This document shows positions 13,226-24,264 of a stretch of 64,000 nucleotides of DNA, in pieces. Where the stretch lies: the NCBI GenBank assembly GCA_963682055.1, contig OY821744.1, forward strand, positions 5,868,835-5,932,834, given 5' to 3'. The stretch comes from Primula veris (lineage: Eukaryota; Streptophyta; Magnoliopsida; Ericales; Primulaceae). A model generated the notes under the pieces. It searched no databases, was not told the DNA's origin, and saw nothing but the letters and a program-made list of their open reading frames with translations. Every line of letters starts with the position of its first letter. Positions within the stretch are counted from its first letter, which is position 1. The translations under genes were made by a program, and so were the position numbers.

Positions 13226-14220
13226 CATAACTTAGGTGTTTTATGATCCATTTTGGACGATTATTAACTACTTATTTGCAAGTCTTAACACACTCGGATT
13301 ATGGTTAATTTAATGTTTTTTGCTTTCGGTACAATCTTGTCATATGTCTCAACTTGATTGTATTATTGCATAAACATGTGTCATTCAAATAAAAAACGTA
13401 AACTGTACCCCTGATTAATATTCTGATAAACCAATATCACAAAAGTGTCCGGAATTTTCCTTTTGGAAAACAAGGGCAGTCTAACCATTTTACTCATAAA
13501 TGGCCATTTCCGGGAACATAACATGTGGAATTTTGATTCGCTCCATTCAATCGACTAAACTGCGTAAACGTAAGTCACGAAATCTCTATTCTCAAAACTT
13601 GCTCATTGTAATAGGAATGACAATCAGATCCCAAGGCATCCAGATCCTAGTTACAAACACGGAAGGAAAAAAAATGCTAAATTGATATCCAAATTATCAA
13701 ATTTTAGCAATTTAGCACTCAAGCTACATGGTTTTCTAAATTGGTATCCAAACTTTGTTATTAACATCCGATCAAGACACTCATATCCACTTAAACATTA
13801 TAGATTAGTACCGAATTTGTCAAAATTGGTAAGTATTGCTACTAGTTTGATCACGAGTATTGTAGGTTTGTAATCAAATTAGTAAAAGATCATAATACAC
13901 GGTATTAAACAGTATTTTTTCAAATAAAAAATAGAACGACAACAAATAATGGTTAATTGAAGATAAACCATTAAACTTCGATACTAATTTAGAAAAACAG
14001 ATATGTTGTATACTAAAATATTAAAATCTAACAGTTTGATCGTTTGGTTACCAAAATAACATTGAGTCTGGGTTTTTCCACTGCACACTTTCTTTTTTCA
14101 CACAACAACCCGTAAGTCAGATATACGGTTTGTCTTTTTTTCAAAAAAATCAGAAAAATAAATAAACAAAATATAAACAAATCGTAAATTAGATTACGGT
14201 TTGTGGTTTTTTGAACCTCA

Positions 14221-14515
14221 ACTAGGGTTGTGCGAAAACCCGAAAAAACCGAACCCAACCGAAAAGAACCGAAACTGAAAAACCGAAACTTTTTCGGGTC
14301 GGTTTCGGTTTACATTAAAACCGAACCGAAAAACCGGAAAAACCCGAAAAAACCCGAAAATCAAAAATAAGACCGAAAAATCCCGAAAAAACCAAAACCC
14401 GATCGAAACAAACCGGTTCGGTCAAAAAAATAAAAAGACCGAAACCGAAAAAAATCGAACTGAAAAAATCTATTTTACCAAAAACCGAACCAACACCTTT
14501 CAAACCCATCCCAGC
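14221..14515. mobile_element. CCGAA-rich non-autonomous element (hAT-like)
   Basis: It starts 'tagggttgtgcgaaaaccc' and is built of dense CCGAAA, ACCGAA and TTCGG words, a composition known from plant hAT-type MITEs. Similar compositions recur at about 48677-48935, 56830-57320 and, as TTCG/CGAAC words, 29993-30717. Ends and target duplication are not clear here. Confidence 0.5.
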
Positions 14516-14580
14516 GTCAAGAACATTTTACCCCATAAATTACATACAGACGAAATATATACGAAACAAATTATACAGTC

Positions 14581-16529
14581 GTCACCCTTTCTCTCTCTGT
14601 CGTCACTATTCCGTCTCCATTCTCTGTGAGTACTCTCTCTCTCTCTGTCTCTCTATTCGTAAAAAAACGTAATGTTAGAAATTCAATTAGGATATGTAAC
14701 TCGAATATTGCTCGAATTAGTATTTCCATAACAAGCAAAATTACATTTTCCAGCTACAATAGGAGTATTTATAACAACTCTATAATGTTATAAAGGAGCA
14801 ATTTCATGAGCAAAATTTTCATCATGCCAAATTTCTTAAATTCGAATTGAGTTATTATTTTTACGGAAAATTAAGTTAAGGTATTTAGCAAAAACAAAGC
14901 TCTTGGATATTTATTTTACTTTAGTCAAAATCTTTCTTTCAATACTACCAAATTCCAAAAATAAATAAAAAAATATATACAACTAAATTCAACAAAAATA
15001 ATATAATATAGTAGAATCGGAAAATAATATAGTAGTAGCGAAAAATAATATAGTAGTATTTTAATTGAATTTGACTGTAGTCCTATTAGAATTAGTAGTA
15101 TTTTTAGTGAATTTGCTAGTATTGATCTAAGTGAAAAAGAAAGATTGAAAGAGCTTTGTTTTTGCTAAATAAGTTGGCCAAATTATACCTATGTGCAATT
15201 TCTTCTTATTTTAAAAGCAAACATAGGGTAAATTGAAAGAAAAGCTTGTGATATTAAATCGAATTAATGTGTGCTCATAAACTGTTTGATGAGTTATACT
15301 TTTTAGCAGAACAAAGGAAAGTGGAAGGAGAATGTAATCCTAGAAATAAAATATTCAAAAAATTATTTTGGGAAAATGGTCGTTTAGTACATATTTTGAG
15401 ACTTTATTATCAAAGCCCCATGGTGAAAATCTCGTTTAAACTTAGGTACATATGCTACGTGATACTAGTTCGTTTTGCTCTTTGTTTTAAACTTTGATGC
15501 TATGCTACGTTGATATGTACCAAATCTTAATAAGAGTTGAAAATGTGGATTTTTGGATATTAAGTGTGTTTTTATGTACTAATCAATAATTCTTCTCTCT
15601 CTTTTTTTTTTTTTTACGTTTTTCTCCGTTTTATGCTCAACCCGACAAATAGAGTAGATAAGAGGCAAATTTCTTTCCATTGCTTTCAATATGAATAAAA
15701 GATGTCTAAGTAAGAACCATATGTTTTGCATTAATGTCTTATAAATTTTGAAGGAGATAAACAGTGTAATATAAATATATTCCATTTGAGGATAGTGCAA
15801 TGTCATCCGTGTTAAAAAACACACAAGTTTTGGAATCTACTTTAATTCATTTCCTTATGATTTCAATTTTAGTCGGAGTAAAATTGAAAGAATATTTAAT
15901 CGCGTTGCTAGCTATTGTAGAAATGCAGTAAATCATGTAGAATCTCTTGTTTCATTAAATGAGTGAGATTTATTCCAGGAATTATATGAAGGTGTTCATC
16001 GATATGGTAGGAATTTATTATAATCCGTAATAGGAATTTATTATAATCCATAATTTTGCAATGACTCACTGTGAGTTCAAAGGCCGCATGCTGTCTTTAC
16101 TAAGATCTTCAACTGATCTTTCTGTTTTTTCTTCTTTTTGGGGTAATTAACAGCTCATCTCTCATTTTCCAATCAAAACAATGGACAGAGATGAAGATAG
16201 GACTCTCGCAGTTTCATCTAAAAGCTAACCATCTTGAGAACTTTACATTTTAAGCCTTACGAAACTAATCACTTAAGTAGGATTTTTTTTAAAACTTAAG
16301 TAGGAGTTAGCTACACTTTTTCTTCCAGATGTAAAACATCCATGAATACGAAACTAACAGTCAGTTTACTCCATTTTGCAGGAATCTTTGATTTATGGAT
16401 AAAGCTACATGTTCTTACATATTCACCTACCAGAGATATTTGGATTTCACTTCTTTGCTACTCTAACATTCAACATTCAGTACTCAAATGCTGGAGTAAT
16501 ATCTGTCGAAACAAGTGTAGTGACGTAAA
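14581..16529 (+). promoter_or_regulatory. Probable leader exon and leader intron of the PIG-C gene
   Basis: A CT-rich stretch at 14585-14645, typical of plant transcript starts, contains a consensus donor GTGAGT at 14626-14631. Pyrimidine-rich acceptors occur at 16320-16328 (TTCTTCCAG) and 16374-16381 (TTTTGCAG), shortly before the start codon at 16530. I infer a leader intron of about 1.7 kb, a common arrangement in plant housekeeping genes. The interval otherwise holds AT-rich DNA, including a 26-bp near-tandem repeat at about 16005-16056. Confidence 0.4.
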
Positions 16530-17429
16530 ATGGAAGCTAGTTTCAATGGGAATTTATCCCCTAAACCTCATAGATGGAGAAAAATTGCGTATGGAGGAAT
16601 GCAACCTGGCTTTGATGACAATTACACTGGTGATTCTTTTCTCGAGGAAATGGTTACAAATGCCAATGTTATCAAACACGATTTACTAAAGGTGATGTTG
16701 GACTCTGTATGCATATCGCAATATATATGTATCGTCACTCTTGTCGTCTTGGTTTGGACCTATACACTTGACTCGTCTATTGATGAAAATACCCTTTTGC
16801 TGCTTGATATAAGCCTTCTTGGACTAGGCCTGTTTGTACTGCTATTAACAGCTGAAACTGTATCTATACATCTTCTTCGAAATTATATTCTCAAAATCTC
16901 CTTTCTTATCGGCGGATTATATGTTTTATCCCCTATATATCATACCCTTACCAGGTCAATTTCCTCGGACTCAATATGGGCATCAACTGCTTCACTTATT
17001 ATTCTCCATCTTTTTCTTCACAATTATTCTGGACCGACAACTAATGCTCAACCTCCCGACCTTACCAGCAATATTGCTTTAAATGCTTCAATTATGGCCT
17101 CTCTATTGATTGCTTCTCGTCTTCCGTCGAGGCTTTACGTGTTCGCTTTTGTCCTATTCTCCTTGCAAGTTTTCCTTTTTGCTCCATTGGTGACTTACTA
17201 TGTTAGAAAATACTCTTTTAAATTGCATCTCCTGGTCTCATTTGCGGTGATTGCTATTGCATTGAGCTATGCTTACATGTTGCACAAGTTGTTTTTTGTG
17301 CTTCTGTTGAGTTTGGTATTAGCTATTAACGTGGTGTGCCCTTATTGGCTTATAAGAATACAAGAGTACAAGTTTGAGATCAACGGTCCTTGGGATGAGG
17401 CAAAACTTTGTTTCAATATAACTGAATAA
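16530..17429 (+). CDS. PIGC: GPI-GlcNAc transferase subunit C (PIG-C / GPI2)
   Basis: A single open frame of 299 residues. PIG-C is a membrane subunit of the ER complex that moves GlcNAc from UDP-GlcNAc to phosphatidylinositol, the first step of GPI-anchor synthesis. Recognisable family segments: [15 protein letters not shown] (residues 16-30), [31 protein letters not shown] in the middle, [27 protein letters not shown], and the C-terminal [24 protein letters not shown]. At least seven hydrophobic helices span residues 60-275, and the length equals the usual ~300. The ATG at 16530 gives the expected N-terminus. The coding part has no intron. An overlapping upstream ATG frame (16342) lies in the inferred leader. 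Confident assignment. Confidence 0.95.
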   Translation: MEASFNGNLSPKPHRWRKIAYGGMQPGFDDNYTGDSFLEEMVTNANVIKHDLLKVMLDSVCISQYICIVTLVVLVWTYTLDSSIDENTLLLLDISLLGLGLFVLLLTAETVSIHLLRNYILKISFLIGGLYVLSPIYHTLTRSISSDSIWASTASLIILHLFLHNYSGPTTNAQPPDLTSNIALNASIMASLLIASRLPSRLYVFAFVLFSLQVFLFAPLVTYYVRKYSFKLHLLVSFAVIAIALSYAYMLHKLFFVLLLSLVLAINVVCPYWLIRIQEYKFEINGPWDEAKLCFNITE

Positions 17430-18080
17430 GGATTGCTGTATTTTATTTTCTTTTTTCTTTTATTCATTTAGCCTCCCGAATTCGCAATGTGACCTCCCCT
17501 GTAATTTTCATTTGGTCGTTACAATAGATTGTACGAGTTAATGTATGAAGTTTATAGAAATGAAGTCTCGGTTTTTCAAATTTTGGATGTTCCCCTGTTT
17601 CTTTTAGCATGCAACTATTTTTCGTTGTTTCTACTGGCAGTGAATCTCAAAATCTATGAGAAACTCTAGATCTATCTATACCCACTTTTTCATGTTACAG
17701 AATTAGTTGGAAAACTCTCCATCTCATAAGAAAGATATTAATGAATCGTCTTGAAGAGGCTATTATAGCAGTTTTTTTTACCTCTCATCATTTTTAAGGG
17801 AACTGCGACAAGGTAGGTTCGGTACTTTGGTTCTTTTGTTCAGATCTCAGAATGAAATGGCTAACTAAATTACATGTAAGGTACTTTGGTTCTTTTGTTC
17901 AGATCTCAGAATGAAATGGCTAACTAAATTACATGTAATATACTATATAGACGACAAACTTAACAACAATCAGCCCCAACCCTTTGTTTACAGTAATCTA
18001 ATTAAGTAATGATTTGAAAAGGTAACAAAGAAGAATGGTTACAGTACAGAGGAAATGTGTCATTAACGTGATTGTTTATT
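17430..18080. other. 3' flank of PIG-C
   Basis: Downstream of the stop codon lie T-rich 3' UTR-like sequence and then intergenic DNA containing the 59-bp tandem duplication at 17821-17938. No gene seen. Confidence 0.5.
17821..17938. repeat. Perfect 59-bp tandem duplication
   Basis: 17821-17879 and 17880-17938 are identical, each beginning 'ggtactttggttcttttg' and ending 'ttacatgtaa'. The perfect match of directly abutting copies points to a very recent duplication (or an assembly artefact). Confidence 0.95.
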
Positions 18081-18406
18081 ATGGCAATTGGGCCGGGTTT
18101 CTCGAAACCTGACCCGACCCGCACATCAATCCGCACATAACCCGATCCGACCCGTTTATACCCGACCCGACTCGTTTGACCCGGAATTTTTTTGATAAGC
18201 CAAATAAGTGCAAACCATTATTAAACATCTAACAATAACCATTTAATTAAATTAGAAAAGCCTAAAAATCTTATTTTTTCCAAATTTTTCATATTTACTT
18301 GGTAAAAATTTATAATAATCTAATTATTATTTACAACAATACCCAAAAAAATAAAAGGAAAAAAACTGACAAAAAAAAGAAAATAATAAGCTAAAATAAA
18401 ATAAGG

Positions 18407-18437
<31 letters not shown>

Positions 18438-19340
18438 AAGCTAGTACACAAGACTAATTAATTTGGTGAATGAGTCTCTTTTAATATTTTATCGTTGATA
18501 ATTAAATTTCTATCATCTTTTCATCACTAGGCACATATGCTTTATACAGCGTATCGATGTGTGTATCTATGTATGTATCTGTGTATATGTTAGAGAAAGA
18601 GGATGTGTCATATGTGTGTTGGGTTGTATTTTATTACGGGGTAATTCACTCTAAGCAACTCATAACAACTTATATTACTTCTAAATATCTTGATAAGTTC
18701 ACATTACTCATAGGTAACACTTTTTAATTATTTAGTTTATTTACTAAATTGTCATACAAACCAAAATATAATATATATATTTTATCTTTCTACAAACCCA
18801 AAAAAATAGTTTTTTATTTTTTTTGTAATTTTTTTAAAATTTTGTGATTTTGTGATTTTTTTTCATTTTTTGTGATTTTTTTTCATTTTTGTGATTTTTT
18901 TTCATTTTATGTGATTTTTTCATTTTTTATAATATTTTGTGATATTTTTTTCATTTTTTATGATTTTTTTAATTTTTTTTGTAATTTTTTTAAAATTTTG
19001 TGATTATTTGTGATTTTTTCATTTTTTATAATTTTTTTGTTATTTTTTTATTTCTTTGTGATTTTTTATAATTTTTTATAATTTTTTGTGATTTTTTGCA
19101 TTTTATATAATTTTATGTGTTTTTTTTTCATTTTTTATGAAATATGTGTATGACGTTTTGGTAAATAAAATAAATAATTAAAAAGCGGTACCTACAGAGA
19201 ATATGAACTTATTTCTAACTTGCACAAAGTTGCACAAAAGTGCAAAGTAACCCAATCCAACCCGACCCAAATAATCTTGCACTTTTATCCAACCCGTACC
19301 GGGTCGGGTCGGGTTTCAAGAAACCCGACCCAATTGCCAT
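18081..19340. mobile_element. Non-autonomous DNA transposon with 41-bp terminal inverted repeats
   Basis: The left end (18081-18121, starting 'atggcaattgggccggg') and the right end read backwards (19340-19300, starting 'atggcaattgggtcggg') match at 38 of 41 positions. Inner ends are rich in CCCGACCCG. The interior is non-coding and includes a long 'gtgatttttttcattttt' low-complexity block (18790-19140). It resembles hAT-type non-autonomous elements. The flanks share TTTATTAT/TGTATTAT-like bases but no clean target duplication. Confidence 0.75.
18790..19140. repeat. Low-complexity (GTGATTTTTTTTCATTTTT)n tract
   Basis: About 350 bases of imperfect repeats of 'gtgattttttttcattttt' and 'ataattttttgtgatt', inside the transposon at 18081-19340. 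The same motif recurs inside the element at about 61827-62904. Confidence 0.85.
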
Positions 19341-19429
19341 CCTTTGTATTATAAGGATTTTAAAACAGTGACTGTGAGACTGCCATTTTGCGGAATGTTC
19401 TCACAATTTGTTAATAGCAGACAACATAA

Positions 19430-19446
19430 GGTAGCAGTCCAAATGT
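19430..19446 (+). repeat. Left target-site duplication of the LINE
   Basis: The 17-bp sequence GGTAGCAGTCCAAATGT occurs here and again at 22470-22486, exactly bracketing the LINE and its poly(A). Two preceding A residues could extend it to 19 bp but merge with the poly(A) on the right. Confidence 0.95.
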
Positions 19447-22400
19447 ACTGATTCCTAAAGTGGACTCTCCTAAAAACTTTGGCCAATTTAGGCCGATTAG
19501 TCTATGTCAGGTGACCTACAAACTTGTCTCTAAGATTCTTACTTATAGACTTGCTTATATTATGCCAAAGCTAACATCTTTGAATCAACATGTGTTTGTG
19601 TATGGGAGACAAATAAGTGACTGTATTATGTTGTCTCAAGAATTAATGAGACATTTGGGTGCAAGCTGTAGAGGGGATAATGTTTGTTTCAAGCTAGATA
19701 TGGCTAAAGCCTTTGATAGGGTTAGCTGGGGCTTTTTAAGAAAGGTACTGATACAGTATGGTTTTGGCAACAAGTGGACTCAAACTATTATGAACTGTGT
19801 CTCTCAAGCTTACTACTCTATTAGTATTAATGGTGGAGTGGCTGATTTTTTCAAGTCTAGCAGAGGCTTAAAGCAAGGGGATCCTCTCTCCCCCCTTCCT
19901 TTTGTGCTCTCTGAAGAGGTTTTCAGTAGGGGTATTCTGCAATTAGTGAAGACTGGGAGAATCATCCCTTATAGGTTGCCACCAAATTGCCCTCATGTAT
20001 CTCATCTCCTCTTTGCGGATGATGTGTTAATTTTCACTAATGGAAGTAGGAACAGCCTGGCTAAGTTGATGAACTTCATTCATGACTATGAGGAATGTTC
20101 TGGGCAACTTCTTAATGCCTCTAAGAGCATCTTTCTTACTCATGGATCCACTCAAACTCGAAAGGATATTATTGCCAATGTCACTGGTTTTTGTGAGGGG
20201 AGCTTACCCACTGCTTATTTGGGTATACCGCTACATTATACTTCTCTTACTACTGCTATGTATGAAGACTTGCTGGCTAATATAAGGAAGAAGGTAGCAA
20301 ACTGGAAAGGAATTTTGCTTAACAGTGGAGGTAAAGTAACTTTAATAAAGCATGTACTCTCCACTATGCCTCCACATCTTCTTACTGTGCTTAATCCACC
20401 CAAAGTTATTTTAGATAAAGTAGAAATGATTTTTGCTAATTTTTACTGGGGGAATACTGAAGGGAAGAATAATCACCATTGGGTGAGTTGGAAAAAAATG
20501 GCGAGGCCCACTGAAGAGGGTGGTATATGGGTAAGGAGGCTCAAAGAAGTTATGATTGCTCTTCATGCAAAAATGAGCTGGAAATTACTAACCGAGAATT
20601 CTTTATGGGCATGCTTTATGAGAGGGAAGTATCTTTCAAAAATGCTAAATTGGTCTGCTCCAAAAATAAAAAGTTATCATTCCACCACTTGGAAGAATCT
20701 AGCAAAGTTTTTCCCCACTCTAATAGGGCAAAGTAATTGGCTAATCAAGAAAGGTGAAGTGAGCTTTTGGTTTGAAAAATGGGATGAAAAAGAAGAAATG
20801 TTCAAATCATATATTGTAATTAACAAAGAATTAATGTTAAACCAAGTGTTAAAAGAAAATAGATGGAATATGCAATTGATTGACAGTATTGGAGGTCAAA
20901 ATTTAATTTCAAGAGTAAAGGATCTCAAGATGAAATTGAAAAGCGGTGAAGATGTAAGATTTTGGCCTCACTCTGCTAGTGGCACACTTACAGCTAAAGG
21001 TGCGTGGGACTTCTTTAGACAAAAAAGTGAAAAGAATGATATCTTTAAATGGATGTGGAATTCTATACTCCCCCCAAAAGTATCAAATTTTGTTTGGAAG
21101 TTGTGGAATAAAGGAGTAAAACTTGATGCAGATGTTCAGAAATATGACATTTCTCTGGCTTCTAAATGCTCATGTTGTAAAGAGAAACATGAAGATTCTA
21201 CTTATCATTTATTTGGTAATAGTGAGTTAGTTGTGAAACTTTGGGAACATTTTGCTAATATGTTTGGGGTAAAACATAAGCCTCAGTTATCTTGGAAAAA
21301 TTTCATTATATTCTGGTGCAATAATTTCAAGGGGTTTACTCAAGTGGAAATGGTGGCCAGACTAATCCCCTTCCTAATTCTCTGGGAAATCTGGATTTCA
21401 AAAGTGAATTATAAGCACAATAATGGAGATATGAAGGCTGAGACTATCATTATGAAAGTGAAGAAATGGATTCTCGATCTGAATGGTGGCATAAAGCCTA
21501 AGAGAGTTATGAATACATTTCAGCAACAGGTATTAGAAGGTATTAATGTTTGTATTTCTCCTTGTAAAGTGAAGAAGAGTATTGCAACAAAGTGGTTTTA
21601 TCCACCATCGGGGAAGCTAAAATTAAATACTGATGGCGCATACAATAAAGAAAGTGGAAATGCAGGCGGTGGAGGAGTGATTAGGGATGATAAAGGAGAT
21701 TTAGTAGCGTGTTTTTGTTGCCCAATTGAAGGGAAGTCTGTTTTAGATGCTGAAATTCAATCCCTTATGGAGGGATTATTGTTGTGTTACTCTCTGACTT
21801 TAGAGAATGTAAAGGTGGAGGTTGATTCAAAGATTATCGAAAATTGGTTCGGTAAGAAGGAGAAAGTTCCCATCCAATTTTTAAATGTTTGGGAGGACAT
21901 TATCGAATTGATGAGCCATGTTGGAGAGGATATGAAACATATTTGGAGAGAACAAAATATGGTGGCGGATAGATTGGCCAATTGGGGTTTAAGAAACAAT
22001 TTTTGCATTTTCAGAAGTATTAACGAACTACCTTTAAAAGTTTACGGTGCATTTTCTGGGGATAAAATGGGGCTGATTAACTTTAGAAGAAAATAATGGT
22101 GGTTGATTCGGAACAATATGAGAGGGTTTGCTGAGTCGCTGACATAGAAGACAAAGATACTACAAGTAATGGAGGGATATATTTTTAAATTGGTATGAAG
22201 CTAGGAGTGCAAATGATCAAGTTATGATATATTTTTGCTATGTAGAGATTAGATAAAAGAAGGAGTAGTTTACATGAAAGCAGAAAAATAAAAGGACTGT
22301 TTTTCTGATATAGTTCTGCTTGTTTTGATGTAAATTTTTGAATTTGCTTTAGCTGAGTTTGGTTGTATAGATGAGCTTAAATGCTGATTTACAGATTGTA

Positions 22401-22469
22401 ACAAACTGGGTTAGGTCCCCTTTTGCTTATATGAATCTAATGCTGCTTGTTAAAAAAAAAAAAAAAAAA
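19447..22469 (+). mobile_element. 5'-truncated L1-like LINE retrotransposon
   Basis: The element runs from just after the left target duplication to the end of a pure A tract (22452-22469). The 5' end falls inside ORF2: the endonuclease and ORF1 are missing, as in incomplete target-primed reverse transcription. It keeps reverse transcriptase, the zinc-finger region, RNase H, a 3' UTR of about 355 bases and the poly(A). The intact frame and perfect duplication argue for a recent insertion. Confidence 0.95.
19448..22096 (+). pseudogene. LINE ORF2 fragment: reverse transcriptase, zf-RVT, RNase H
   Basis: An open frame of 882 codons from the insertion edge to the stop, beginning LIPKVDSPKNFGQFRPISLC, a typical entry into plant LINE reverse transcriptase. 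No own start codon is preserved; GTG at 19460 is only the first alternative start. Counting from there: FADD reverse transcriptase motif at residues 185-188, Cys-rich zf-RVT motif (CSCCKEKHEDSTYHLF) in the second half, and a plant-type RNase H with candidate catalytic residues D725 (NTDGAY), E765 (DAEIQSL), D789 (EVDSKI) and D837 (VADRLAN). The missing N-terminal endonuclease makes it a dead copy despite the open frame. Confidence 0.92.
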
Positions 22470-22486
22470 GGTAGCAGTCCAAATGT
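22470..22486 (+). repeat. Right target-site duplication of the LINE
   Basis: GGTAGCAGTCCAAATGT, identical to 19430-19446, follows the poly(A) tract directly. Confidence 0.95.
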
Positions 22487-24264
22487 CAGTACATTGCCTT
22501 AACGTTCTTAACCCAGCAAAGGTTAAACGGCAGCTTAACTAAAGGGAAAACTTGTCTTTAGTAGCCGGAATTACCGGGTGGGTTTATGTGCCATTATCTT
22601 CTCTGCAATTTCATGTGTGGTTATCGCAAATGAAAGATTACAAGAGATCTTCTCTGCAATATTATTAAGTTAACAAGTTGTTCTTGAGTGTGACTGTTCC
22701 GGCGTGAGCATATGTTGAATACATTTGTAACAGGTAGTGCCTTAAGATCTATATAGATAAGCTACGTGTGACTCTTGGGAAACAGTATCGAGTCCTTGAT
22801 CGTTAAAATTTGAAAAAACACCCTGTTATTGACAAAAATAGCACATAAAAGGTGGACTACCAAGGAGAGAGGGGGGTTTGAGTTATGAGAACATTTTCAA
22901 GATGAATGTCTCGTCGACTTATAGCCATATCGCAAGTATACAACTATGATGGTCCATCTACCATCTGTTTGATCGGTGCTACTTCTTTTTTGCGTGAAGA
23001 CATATCATTTAGTTATGCTCAGCTTTTATTTACACGTCCTATGTTGTTACACATTATTTACGTTTCGCAAGGACTAGCATTTCTGGCAGGGAACTGCAGG
23101 CTGCACCCAGACTGTCCGAGCCTCGGGGTTCTCTCATTGGTCGCAACTCACAATACTCACTTCTTTGTAGTGGGGAGCATTCTTGTATCATGTAGTTATT
23201 TTCATCATCGCCGCCACTGTCGGACAAACCGGAACTTACATAAAGCATAAATCTGACTTAAATTTGAGGGTGATGTAAAGCTACAGATTTTTTCTTCTTT
23301 GGTTGTTGGTCGTCAAAGTGTGTTTATACTTCTTATACAAAGGTGAGGATGTACTAAAAAAGCATAATACATGCTGGTATGCTACTACTAGCCTACTTCA
23401 CATTTATCTCAATTCTCAAATAATTGAGTGCAGGGGCAAAGCCAGAGGTAGTTATGGGTAGTTATGGGGCGTACAAATTCACATCAACTAATAAATTAAG
23501 TAAAACAAAAAATAGGATGTCAAATCATCGTTTTTAATATATTTTTATAAAAATACATGGTAAAATTTTAAAAAAAATTATTTTTTTTAAAATTATGGAA
23601 TGATGTCCGATAGTCTGCCGTGATTGAGTGCATAAATGATATCCTCGAAGTCAATTGCAAACGAGAAATAAACAAGTAACACACCTATATGATTGGACAT
23701 TGGCGATGACTAATTGGTAGAATGTCATTTCAACCAAGTGAGCCCCCTAAACTTGAACTTGATATAATTTAGTAGTGGAAATGTGGAATATAGAGAACAC
23801 GAGTTGGGTGAATTATATGCACGAATCATCAAAAATACTTCATTTTACTAGGAGTACTAGTCAACCAATTGTATTATACTAGTACTATTATATTTGCTTT
23901 AACTGGGAAATAGGCCATTAGACTTTCAGGTACAATTTTAAATATAGATTGAATATTATCATACATCGCATAAATGTTTTCAATAACGATGAGCAATAAT
24001 TGAAAAAAAAAAAATGTATTTTGGACATAGTTAGAGAGTAAGACATTCCGATATATTCATCGGCAAAATTGTTGTCTTGGATAATGATATTGCTACTAAA
24101 GCGATTGAAATTCTTCTCAAACGGATTTCCATCTGGTTTTAGAATGTATTTTTGACATAGTTAGAGAGTAAGACATTCCGATATATTCATCGTCTACTAT
24201 AACTAATAGCAAGAAAGCGAATTCATGTCTAACGTTATTCGAAGACACTAATATAATTTAAACT
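22487..24264. other. Intergenic region before the ZIP gene
   Basis: No recognised gene. A patch of higher GC at 23054-23250 has an open minus-strand frame of 64 codons with a plausible, Ser/Asp/Glu-containing composition, but no family or splice context that I recognise. A 50-bp direct repeat lies at 24013-24192. The rest is AT-rich. Confidence 0.4.
24013..24192. repeat. 50-bp direct repeat, 130-bp spacing
   Basis: 24013-24062 and 24143-24192 are identical except for one base (ttggac versus tttgac); both contain 'gagagtaagacattccg'. They lie just downstream of the ZIP gene stop codon, possibly in its 3' UTR. Confidence 0.9.

Larger units (their letters stand above)
12621..14580. other. Intergenic region with MITE-like repeats
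   Basis: It separates the divergent TAM41 and PIG-C genes. It contains a probable hAT-like MITE (about 12742-13225), a repeat-like stretch at 13680-14000 made of variants of 'aattggtatccaaac', and a CCGAA-rich element (14221-14515). No gene recognised. Confidence 0.4.

Noticed and set aside
16342..16689. 115-codon frame upstream of and overlapping PIG-C
   Set aside because: Out of frame with PIG-C, no similarity to it, and lies in the probable leader region.
18081..22486. Treating the 41-bp-TIR element and the LINE as one transposon
   Set aside because: The LINE has its own target duplication starting 90 bases beyond the right inverted repeat, so the two are separate insertions.
22906..23250. 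114-codon + strand frame
   Set aside because: No known motif and poor codon pattern; it overlaps the more plausible minus-strand frame of the same patch.
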